Of a DNA stretch of 6,513 bases, positions 1 to 5,484 are shown piece by piece; position 1 is the first letter of the stretch; every line of letters starts with the position of its first letter. The DNA is from Thermomicrobiales bacterium (GTDB taxonomy: Bacteria; Chloroflexota; Limnocylindria; Limnocylindrales; CSP1-4). Position numbers and translations under genes: made by a program. The DNA lies in assembly GCA_004525275.1 (NCBI GenBank), contig SPCO01000085.1, positions 1 through 6,513 on the forward strand, in the 5' to 3' direction. The notes beneath the pieces were generated by a model. That model saw only the letters and a program-made list of their open reading frames with translations, had not been told where the DNA came from and did not search any database.

Positions 1-312
1 GAGGTTCCCCCCGGGGTCGCTGACGCCCGGCGTTCCCGCATCGCTCACGAGCGCGAGATCGGCACCGCTGCGCAGATGATCGAGCAGAGCGTGGGTCCGG
101 GCGGCCGGGCTCCGGGCGTGGTAGCTGGTCATCCGGGTGCGAATGCCATGGCGATCGAGGAGGACCCGCGTATGGCGGGTGTCCTCGGCGGCGATGAGCG
201 GGACGTCCCCGAGGATCTCGATCGCCCGGAACGTGATGTCGCCGAGGTTCCCGATCGGGGTGGCCACGACGTACAGGATGCCCCGAACCGGCTCCTCGTC
301 GGCATCCGTCAC
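1..312 (-). CDS. rsmI: RsmI, 16S rRNA (cytidine-1402 2'-O) methyltransferase, N-terminal part
   Basis: RsmI uses S-adenosylmethionine to methylate the ribose 2'-OH of C1402 in the decoding centre of 16S rRNA; it is a cytoplasmic SAM methyltransferase of the tetrapyrrole-methylase fold. The frame is open from 312 to the left edge (104 codons). Visible family blocks are GILYVVATPIGNLGDIT at residues 11-27, AAEDTRHTR at 41-49 and SDAGTPGVSDPG at 90-101, the usual RsmI order. Family members are about 270-290 residues, so roughly the last 60% lies outside the window. The start is a GTG at 312-310 that overlaps the nadE stop as GTGA. No ATG is available upstream in this frame, and the GTG puts ten residues before the first conserved block, which is normal. 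No strong Shine-Dalgarno is visible, so translation probably depends on coupling to nadE. Family assignment is very secure; the exact start is fairly secure. Confidence 0.93.
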   Translation of the reverse strand, partial: MTDADEEPVRGILYVVATPIGNLGDITFRAIEILGDVPLIAAEDTRHTRVLLDRHGIRTRMTSYHARSPAARTHALLDHLRSGADLALVSDAGTPGVSDPGGNL

Positions 313-1217
313 GTCCGCGCCGACCCCGGTCGCCGACGGGGATACAGATAGTCCACACCGGCCGTTCGCGGCCCGAGCTTGGCGATCGGCGGGACCTGCC
401 GCTTGAACTCCGCGCCGGCCACCATTCTGTCGACCCGTTCGACCATCTCGGTCGTAAATCCGAGCGCGACCATCTCCTCGATCGAACGTCGCTTGTCGAT
501 TCGCCAAAAGAGCAATCGGTCGAGGACCGGATAGCTGAAGCCACCCTCGGCCTCGTCCGTCTGGCCCGGCCACAGGTCCGCCGACGGCGCCTTGTTGACG
601 ATGACCGACGGGACACCGACAGCAACCGCCAATTGTCTGACCTGGCTCTTGTACAGATCGCCGATCGGGTTGAAGGCGCATGCCGAGTCGCCGAAGATCG
701 TCGTGTAGCCGATCAGCGATTCGGTCTTGTTGCCGGTCCCGACGACAAGTCCGGACCAGGTCACGGAACGGTCGTACAGGACGGCCATCCGCATCCGGGC
801 CGCGAAGTTGCCGCGCTGCAGGGCGGTGGCCTCTCCTCTGCCGGGGCCATCGGGGCCGGCCGCACCGGGCCTCTCAGGGTCGCCGAAGTAGCCGTCGACC
901 ATCGGCGTGATATCGACCACGTCGCTCGCGCAGCCAAGATCCGTGACCACCGCCTCTGCATCCGCACGCGAGGCCGGCGACGAACTCCGGTACGGCAGCA
1001 TCACCGCCAACAGGCGCTCGGCCCCGATCGCCTCCGCCACGAGGTACGCGACGAGCCCGGAGTCGATCCCGCCCGATAGGCCCAGGACGACCCGCTCGAA
1101 ACCAGCTTGCTCCAGCTGGCCGCGGATGAACCCGGCGATGACCCTTCGCGCGACATCGGTGTCGATCGCCAACTCTGGCGGGAGATCGAATGGCGAATCG
1201 AATGGGGGCTGGGTCAT
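309..1217 (-). CDS. nadE: NAD+ synthetase (ammonia-transferring synthetase subunit)
   Basis: This enzyme catalyses the last step of NAD+ synthesis: ATP-dependent amidation of nicotinic acid adenine dinucleotide through an adenylylated intermediate, in the cytoplasm. The 302 residues hold the N-type ATP pyrophosphatase loop SGGIDS (48-53), a conserved RGNFAARMRM helix (135-144), GTGNKTE (160-166), NPIGDLYKSQVRQL (183-196) and PSADLWPGQTDE (211-222), all typical of NadE. It is somewhat longer than ammonia-dependent NadE proteins (about 245-275). Part of the excess is a Gly/Pro/Asp-rich insert at about 112-130. There is no glutaminase domain; that activity is probably supplied by the gene directly upstream, whose stop overlaps this ATG as ATGA (1217-1214). 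Downstream it overlaps rsmI by four bases. The ATG at 1217 is preceded by only a weak GGAA-type ribosome site, consistent with translational coupling. The family call is secure; ammonia coming from the neighbour's product is inference. Confidence 0.95.
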   Translation of the reverse strand: MTQPPFDSPFDLPPELAIDTDVARRVIAGFIRGQLEQAGFERVVLGLSGGIDSGLVAYLVAEAIGAERLLAVMLPYRSSSPASRADAEAVVTDLGCASDVVDITPMVDGYFGDPERPGAAGPDGPGRGEATALQRGNFAARMRMAVLYDRSVTWSGLVVGTGNKTESLIGYTTIFGDSACAFNPIGDLYKSQVRQLAVAVGVPSVIVNKAPSADLWPGQTDEAEGGFSYPVLDRLLFWRIDKRRSIEEMVALGFTTEMVERVDRMVAGAEFKRQVPPIAKLGPRTAGVDYLYPRRRPGSART

Positions 1218-2257
1218 GATTTCCGTTCATGCCCCCGGTTTGCCCTGAAACCGATGGCCGCCGACGGTGGGTCGACCGCGGTCAGGTCGTGACCGGGTTC
1301 CGCGTCAGGTTCCGCGGTCGAATCGCTGGCCAGACCCGCCCGCTCGGCGACGATCCGCTCGAGCTCGCGGATATTCAGTTCCGGTCGCTCGTCACGAAGG
1401 AGCGGGAGCGCGATCCGTTCCCGACGGATATCGGCGGTCGCGATATCAACGGTGTACAGCCCCTCGTCGTAGAGCGGGGCACTCAGGATGGCCGCACCGT
1501 TCGGGGCAATGACCTCCGACCCGCCCCAGAACGAGATCGATTCGTCAACGCCGACCCGATTGCAGAACACGACGAACGAGGTGGTCAGCTGTGCATAGGT
1601 CCGCATCAGGGTCCGCCACGATGTCGCCGTCCCCAGGCCCACCTCGTTCGTGGCGGCAAGGTCTCGGCCGGGCGAGGACGACACATTGACCAGGATCTGG
1701 GCGCCATCCAGGGCAAGCACCTGGGGGACGGCCAGATGCCAGAAGTCCTCGCAAACACCGATCCCGATCCCGACACCCAATCTCGAGGGAACCGCCCGCA
1801 GGGTATCGCCAGCCGCAAAGAAGCGACGTTCGTCGAACAGTCCGTAGGTCGGCAGAAACAACTTCCGATGGACGTGTCGGAGCTCGCCATCCTCGAGCAG
1901 CGCCGCCGCGATGAACAGCCGATGATCGGCTGACTCTTCGACGAACGAGACGATCGCCGACATGCCATCGGTCGCCGCGGCCAGAGACACAAGACGCGGA
2001 TCGTCAAGACGCATCGCGACCTCGGCGGCCAGGTCCTGGAGCAGATAGCCGGTCAGCCCCAGTTCCGGGAAGACCAACAGGTCGACGTCGCCGGCTCTGG
2101 CCTCGTCGAGAAGTCGATGATGAGACGCCAGGTTGGCCTGGAGCCCACCGAGCCGAGGGGCGATCTGGGCCAGCGCGATCTTGATGCTCTGCACAAGTCC
2201 GAGCATACGCGAAGGCCTCGCGGTCGAGGCGCCCGCCGATGCCTGTTTCGACGCCAT
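1214..2257 (-). CDS. Nitrilase-superfamily amidohydrolase, probable glutaminase subunit of NAD+ synthetase
   Basis: This 347-residue carbon-nitrogen hydrolase probably releases ammonia from glutamine for the NadE encoded by the next gene. The Glu-Lys-Cys triad is visible: E65 in FPELGLTGY, K132 in HRKLFLPTYGLFDERRFF and C169 in GVCEDFWH. The sequences around Lys and Cys resemble the glutaminase domain of fused glutamine-dependent NAD+ synthetases more than those of ordinary nitrilases. The family fold ends near residue 305. The last 40 or so residues are Ala/Glu/Asp/Pro-rich with a basic end and could be a linker remnant. The ATG at 2257 is used here, but the ATG at 2206 (residue 18) is a good alternative, because the fold begins at about residue 24 (SIKIALAQIAP) and the first 17 residues look disordered. 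Neither start has a strong ribosome site. The stop overlaps the nadE start as ATGA. Alternatives are an independent amidase or omega-amidase, but adjacency and motifs make the NadE role more likely. Confidence 0.88.
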   Translation of the reverse strand: MASKQASAGASTARPSRMLGLVQSIKIALAQIAPRLGGLQANLASHHRLLDEARAGDVDLLVFPELGLTGYLLQDLAAEVAMRLDDPRLVSLAAATDGMSAIVSFVEESADHRLFIAAALLEDGELRHVHRKLFLPTYGLFDERRFFAAGDTLRAVPSRLGVGIGIGVCEDFWHLAVPQVLALDGAQILVNVSSSPGRDLAATNEVGLGTATSWRTLMRTYAQLTTSFVVFCNRVGVDESISFWGGSEVIAPNGAAILSAPLYDEGLYTVDIATADIRRERIALPLLRDERPELNIRELERIVAERAGLASDSTAEPDAEPGHDLTAVDPPSAAIGFRANRGHERKS

Positions 2258-2276
2258 GGCCGCTCGATGCTAGGCT
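2247..2276 (+). promoter_or_regulatory. Possible promoter for the substrate-binding lipoprotein gene
   Basis: TGCTAGGCT at 2268-2276 fits an extended -10 (TGn followed by TAnnnT). A weak TTCGAC at 2247-2252 lies 18 bases upstream as a poor -35. Transcription would start near 2283 and leave a leader of about 68 bases before the TTG at 2351. The element overlaps the possible minus-strand -10 on the opposite strand. It is a pattern match only, in a GC-rich genome whose promoter consensus is unknown to me. Confidence 0.22.
2267..2272 (-). promoter_or_regulatory. Possible -10 element for the amidohydrolase-nadE-rsmI operon
   Basis: Read on the minus strand, 2272-2267 is TAGCAT, matching the TAnnnT pattern of a sigma-70-type -10 box. 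Transcription would begin near 2260, giving an almost leaderless message for the ATG at 2257 or a leader of about 55 bases for the ATG at 2206. No convincing -35 hexamer lies at the expected distance, so this is tentative. Confidence 0.18.
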
Positions 2277-2307
2277 TCCGGACGGCCGTGGCGACAGGAG
2301 TCACACC

Positions 2308-2379
2308 GTGATCGGCCGGAGGCAGATGAACGACAGGAGCACCGGGCAGCTTGTCAAGAGCGCACCAGCCACGGCGTAG
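2308..2379 (+). CDS. Possible 23-codon leader ORF overlapping the lipoprotein start
   Basis: A GTG at 2308 sits 7 bases after AGGAG (2296-2300). It opens a frame that also contains an ATG at 2326, preceded at 3 bases by GGAGG (2318-2322). The frame closes at TAG 2377-2379, after the TTG start of the lipoprotein (2351) in another frame. The predicted peptide is short and basic, with no recognisable domain and no run of one amino acid that would suggest attenuation. Its ribosome sites look better than that of the main gene, so it may be a translated leader that couples to the lipoprotein. It could also be the true N-terminus separated from the rest by a frameshift, or chance. Confidence 0.2.
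   Translation: MIGRRQMNDRSTGQLVKSAPATA
2335..2339 (+). promoter_or_regulatory. Candidate ribosome binding site for the TTG start at 2351
   Basis: AGGAG at 2335-2339 lies 11 bases before TTG 2351, longer than the usual 5-9. It is the only purine-rich site correctly placed for that start. The better sites at 2296-2300 and 2318-2322 serve a different reading frame, so the start decision rests mainly on the lipoprotein signal that begins at this TTG. Confidence 0.35.
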
Positions 2380-4126
2380 TCCCCGCCTCGGTCTCCTCGT
2401 GTTCGTGCTCGTCGTGGCGGGCTGCCAGAGTTCGATACCCCTGATCCGGACCCCGGCCCCTGCGGCCCCGACGCCGACGCCGACGCCAACCGCCATTCAT
2501 CCGACGTTCCGCGGGATGACCTATCCGCCAGCAGGTGACGCCCCGTGTGACGAGGCCAAGGCCCCGGACGACCAGCACGCCGCGTATACCGGCAACCTGA
2601 AACGCGTCGGGGCCGAGGATGCTCAAACCGTCGTCTTCGAGCTGTGCGAGCCGGACGTCGCCTTCCTGGCCAAGATCGCCGCCCCGGCGTTCGGCATCAA
2701 CGACACCGAATGGCTACAGAACCATGTCGGGGCCAACGGTGGTGCGCCGCAGACGATCAGCACGGACGTCAACGGGACCGGTCCGTATCGGCTTGAGAAC
2801 TGGACCCCCGGTACGGAGATCAGCCTGGCTCGCAATGACGCGTATTGGGCCTCGGCGGCTGACCCGGAGCGACTCATCGTGCGCTGGGACGACGATCCTC
2901 GCGAGCGCGTGGCCGAGGTCCAGGCTGGCACAGTCGACGGCGTCGACGAAGTCGATCCGGGCGGCGTCACGAGGGTGACCGACGACGTCTCCCTCAACCT
3001 GCTGCCGCGCGCCGGGCTCGGCACGGTCTACCTCGGTTTCGACACCACAGGGTCTGCGTTCGAGAGCGAGCAGGTCAGGCAGGCGATCGCACTGGGTCTC
3101 GACCGCCGGCGGATCGTGGAGACCCTGCTGTCGGCCGGCTCTGAGGTAGCGTCGCACTACACCCCGTGTGCCGTCCCACATGGCTGCGCCGGCGATAGCT
3201 GGTACGACTACGACCCGACCCTCGCCAAAGAGACACTCAGCGCGGCCGGTCATCCCGATGGCTTTGACACGATCCTCCACTACCCGGCGACCGGTGGACC
3301 ATCACTACCGGATCCGACCGCCGTCGCGGAGGAGATCCGCACGGAACTCCTGGACAACCTCGGGATCCGGGTTTCCCTGGTCGCGGAACCTGACGAGACC
3401 TACCTCGCCGATCTCGATGCCGGGGCGATCGACGAGATGCATCTCCTCGGCCGGGAAGGCGCCTACCCAGACGTCAGCGCCTCCCTCGATCCACGCTTCG
3501 GGGCGAACGCCTCCGCCGAATTCGGAAGGCCGCTCAGCGACGTTACCAAGGCGCTGTCGGCGGGCTCCGCGACAGCCGACGACGAGAAGCGTGAGGCGGC
3601 CTACGCCAGGGCGAATGCCGGCATTCGAACCCACGTCCCGATGATCCCGATCGGCCATGTCGGATCGTCTACCGCATTCCGCGCCGACGTGGATGGTGCG
3701 GTCACGTCGCCGCTCCGCCTGGAGCCATTCTCCAGGATGACGCCTGGCGATCGGCGCCAGTTGGTCTGGCTGACGACCCATGAACCCACAGGCCTGTATT
3801 GCCCGGACGAGACGGATACCGTCGCCAACCTCGTGTGTGCCCAGGTCGTCGAGGGCCTCTACGCATACGAGGCCGCCGGAACCCAGCCGGTCCCATCCCT
3901 TGCCCGGGAGTGCTCGCCGAACAAGGGCTTGACGATCTGGACCTGTGCGCTGCGCCGAGGCGTCACGTTCCACGATGGCTCGCGCCTCGACGCCGACGAC
4001 GTTGTCCTCAGCTTCGCGGCTCAGTGGGATGCAGAGCACCCACTCCACGTCGGTCGTGCTGGCGACTTTCCTACGTTCGATGCCTGGTTCGGCGGGTTCT
4101 TGAACTCGCCAAGGCGGGCGCCGTAA
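2351..4126 (+). CDS. Family 5 ABC transporter substrate-binding lipoprotein with permuted domain order
   Basis: An extracytoplasmic solute receptor of the oligopeptide/dipeptide importer type (SBP_bac_5). Residues 1-25 form a lipoprotein signal: basic n-region, hydrophobic core LLVFVLVVAG and lipobox VAGC with C25 as the lipidated residue. A Thr/Pro/Ala linker follows (about 34-48). The segment order is unusual. Residues 89-112 (DAQTVVFELCEPDVAFLAKI), 140-166 (NGTGPYRLENW to NDAYW), 238-262 (EQVRQAIALGLDRRRIVETLL) and 414-462 are what normally forms the middle and C-terminal two thirds of the family. Residues 468-585, with LVWLTTHEPTGLY, VVEGLYAYE, WTCALRRGVTFHDG and LDADDVVLSFAAQWD, are what normally follows the signal peptide. 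The ends fit a circular permutation. Eight cysteines besides C25 lie in near pairs. TTG is chosen as start because it gives a complete signal peptide; no in-frame ATG exists nearby. The likely ligand is a peptide, but other solutes use this family. Translocation partners may be the convergent ATPases. Confidence 0.9.
   Translation: MSRAHQPRRSPRLGLLVFVLVVAGCQSSIPLIRTPAPAAPTPTPTPTAIHPTFRGMTYPPAGDAPCDEAKAPDDQHAAYTGNLKRVGAEDAQTVVFELCEPDVAFLAKIAAPAFGINDTEWLQNHVGANGGAPQTISTDVNGTGPYRLENWTPGTEISLARNDAYWASAADPERLIVRWDDDPRERVAEVQAGTVDGVDEVDPGGVTRVTDDVSLNLLPRAGLGTVYLGFDTTGSAFESEQVRQAIALGLDRRRIVETLLSAGSEVASHYTPCAVPHGCAGDSWYDYDPTLAKETLSAAGHPDGFDTILHYPATGGPSLPDPTAVAEEIRTELLDNLGIRVSLVAEPDETYLADLDAGAIDEMHLLGREGAYPDVSASLDPRFGANASAEFGRPLSDVTKALSAGSATADDEKREAAYARANAGIRTHVPMIPIGHVGSSTAFRADVDGAVTSPLRLEPFSRMTPGDRRQLVWLTTHEPTGLYCPDETDTVANLVCAQVVEGLYAYEAAGTQPVPSLARECSPNKGLTIWTCALRRGVTFHDGSRLDADDVVLSFAAQWDAEHPLHVGRAGDFPTFDAWFGGFLNSPRRAP
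2468..2485 (+). repeat. Three tandem CCGACG hexamers encoding a Thr/Pro linker
   Basis: CCGACG occurs three times in a row and, with the flanking bases, encodes the Pro-Thr alternation just after the lipidated cysteine of the substrate-binding protein. Such linkers are common in lipoproteins of Gram-positive-like bacteria and hold the domain off the membrane. The unit is six bases, so copy-number change would alter linker length without shifting the frame. Confidence 0.6.
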
Positions 4127-4159
4127 CCGCGTGCTCGAGCAGGGTCAGGCTCGGGCAGA

Positions 4160-4194
4160 CCATGGTGAGCCGTCGGACCGACGACTCACCATGG
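4160..4194. terminator. Strong hairpin between convergent genes, probable bidirectional terminator
   Basis: The left arm is CCATGGTGAG (4160-4169), one mismatch (C4170 against A4184), then CGTCG (4171-4175); the loop is GAC (4176-4178); the right arm is CGACG (4179-4183) and CTCACCATGG (4185-4194). This gives 15 paired bases with one internal mismatch. It lies 33 bases after the lipoprotein stop and includes the TGA of oppF (4188-4186). No T-run follows on either strand, so it is not a classical intrinsic terminator; hairpins without a T-run are often proposed as terminators or mRNA 3'-end protectors in GC-rich bacteria. The structure is certain, its terminating role likely. Confidence 0.7.
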
Positions 4195-5484
4195 GTCGAT
4201 GCGATCGGTCGGCGTTGACGTGGATCCCGGGTCCCGGACGCCGAATGCGTCGCTGGCTGACGTCGATTCCGGCGTCGCCCCAGGAACGTCAGGGAAGGCG
4301 GGCGCTTGAAACCCCTCATGGTGAGGTGTCGTAGCGTTGGTCTCGGCCAGCATCGCGAGGGCCGAAGCGGGTGTCCCACGCCGGACCTGGGTCGGATCGA
4401 TATGGGCGATCCCGACGTCGGTCTTGAGCGCCTCGTCAGAATGGTGGCAGGCGGCCTGGTGGTCGGCGACGTCAGCCACGACCTTGAGCTCGGGGTTGAT
4501 CGTTCGACAGTCCTCCGGCTCGCCCATTCGCTCGTACAGCCAGCAGCGCGTGTGGAATCGGCAACCCGAGGGCGGGTTGACCGGGCTCGGGACGTCGCCC
4601 TTGAGGATGACTCGCTTGCGCTTTCGTTCGGCCGCGGGATCCGGGACCGGGACGGCGGATAGGAGGGCTCGCGAATACGGGTGACCGGGGGCGCTGTAGA
4701 GCACCTCAGGGGGCCCGATCTCCACGATCTTGCCCAGGTACATGACCGCGACCCGATCGCTGATGTGCTTGACCACGGACAGGTCGTGGGCGACGAACAG
4801 ATAAGTCAACCCAAGGCGGGCCCGAAGATCGGTCAGGAGGTTCAGGACCTGGGCCTGGATCGAAACGTCGAGGGCCGAGATCGGTTCATCGCAGACGATG
4901 AACTCGGGTTCGACCGCAAGCGCCCGGGCCACCCCGATCCGCTGCCGCTGACCACCCGAGAATTCGTGCGGATAGCGGCGAACATAGTTCGGGTCCAGGC
5001 CAACGAGCTCAAGCAGTTCGGCGATCCGCTCCTGCTTGGCCTGGCCCTCCGCCAGGTGGTGGGTATCCAGGGGCTCGCCGATGATCGCCCCGACCGCCAT
5101 CCGCGGATCGAGCGATCCATACGGGTCCTGGAAGATGATCTGCATCCGGCGACGCATGCGCCGAAGTTCATCCGGTTTGACTGACTCGAGATCGGTCCCA
5201 TCGAACCGAACCGTGCCGGCCGTCGCATCGCGCAACTTGATCATGGCCCGCCCGATCGTGCTCTTGCCACAGCCCGATTCGCCGACCAGGCCGAGCGTCT
5301 CGCCGCGCCGGACGTCCACAGTCACACCGTCGATCGCCCGTACGCTGCCCTGCGCCGTCTTGAAGACCCCCGACCGGATCTCGAAATAGACCTTGAGATC
5401 GTCGACTTCGACGAGATTCGCAGGATCATGCGGCCGGACCGGCTTGGGCTGGGCGCCAGCGGCTGGATTCGCGGTCGCGGTCAT
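4186..5484 (-). CDS. oppF: Oligopeptide/dipeptide ABC transporter ATP-binding protein, OppF/DppF-like
   Basis: A cytoplasmic ATPase that, paired with the OppD-like protein, would power import of peptides or related solutes. The 432 residues contain Walker A GESGCGKST (68-76), Q-loop FQDPYGSLDPR (118-128), signature FSGGQRQR (175-182), Walker B FIVCDE (195-200, catalytic E200), D-loop SALD (203-206) and switch histidine H233 in VAHDLSVV. An oligopeptide-transporter C-terminal domain follows, with C308, C314, C326 and C346, the pattern associated with a [4Fe-4S] cluster in this ATPase class. From about 349 to 432 there is an additional Ala/Thr/Ser/Pro-rich tail; typical relatives end near 320-350. 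The ATG at 5484 overlaps the oppD stop as ATGA and has GGAGG nine bases upstream. The stop lies inside the hairpin at 4160-4194. OppF rather than OppD is chosen from gene order and the IFQDPYGSLDPR form of the Q-loop; dpp, nickel or other substrates cannot be excluded. Confidence 0.93.
   Translation of the reverse strand: MTATANPAAGAQPKPVRPHDPANLVEVDDLKVYFEIRSGVFKTAQGSVRAIDGVTVDVRRGETLGLVGESGCGKSTIGRAMIKLRDATAGTVRFDGTDLESVKPDELRRMRRRMQIIFQDPYGSLDPRMAVGAIIGEPLDTHHLAEGQAKQERIAELLELVGLDPNYVRRYPHEFSGGQRQRIGVARALAVEPEFIVCDEPISALDVSIQAQVLNLLTDLRARLGLTYLFVAHDLSVVKHISDRVAVMYLGKIVEIGPPEVLYSAPGHPYSRALLSAVPVPDPAAERKRKRVILKGDVPSPVNPPSGCRFHTRCWLYERMGEPEDCRTINPELKVVADVADHQAACHHSDEALKTDVGIAHIDPTQVRRGTPASALAMLAETNATTPHHEGFQAPAFPDVPGATPESTSASDAFGVRDPGSTSTPTDRIDPW

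Noticed and set aside
76..406. Two overlapping plus-strand frames of about 90 codons at the left edge
   Set aside because: The minus strand here encodes the conserved RsmI N-terminus and the nadE C-terminus, and the plus-strand translations show nothing recognisable.
1229..1933. A 234-codon plus-strand frame opposite the amidohydrolase gene
   Set aside because: It is antisense to a gene with clear catalytic motifs. The translation is Arg/Gly/Asp-rich without recognisable domains, as expected from GC-rich third-position bias.
3305..4048. A 247-codon minus-strand frame opposite the substrate-binding gene
   Set aside because: It lies wholly within a gene whose plus-strand motifs are unmistakable. 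Its composition is that of a shadow frame and no ribosome site or domain was seen.
2351..4126. Two truncated substrate-binding genes fused by an assembly error
   Set aside because: Considered as an alternative to permutation. Each canonical segment occurs once, nothing is duplicated, the frame is continuous, and the new ends correspond to neighbouring points of the canonical chain, which an arbitrary join would not produce. It cannot be fully excluded without reads.
4132..4141. Perfect 10-base palindrome TGCTCGAGCA just after the lipoprotein stop
   Set aside because: It is short for an operator, sits after a gene and not before one, and no second copy was seen. It may be an incidental palindrome in the terminator region.
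4314..4326. Small hairpin CCTCATGGTGAGG inside the OppF tail, sharing CATGGTGAG with the terminator arm
   Set aside because: It has only five base pairs, lies in coding sequence, and a shared 9-mer is weak evidence for a duplicated element.
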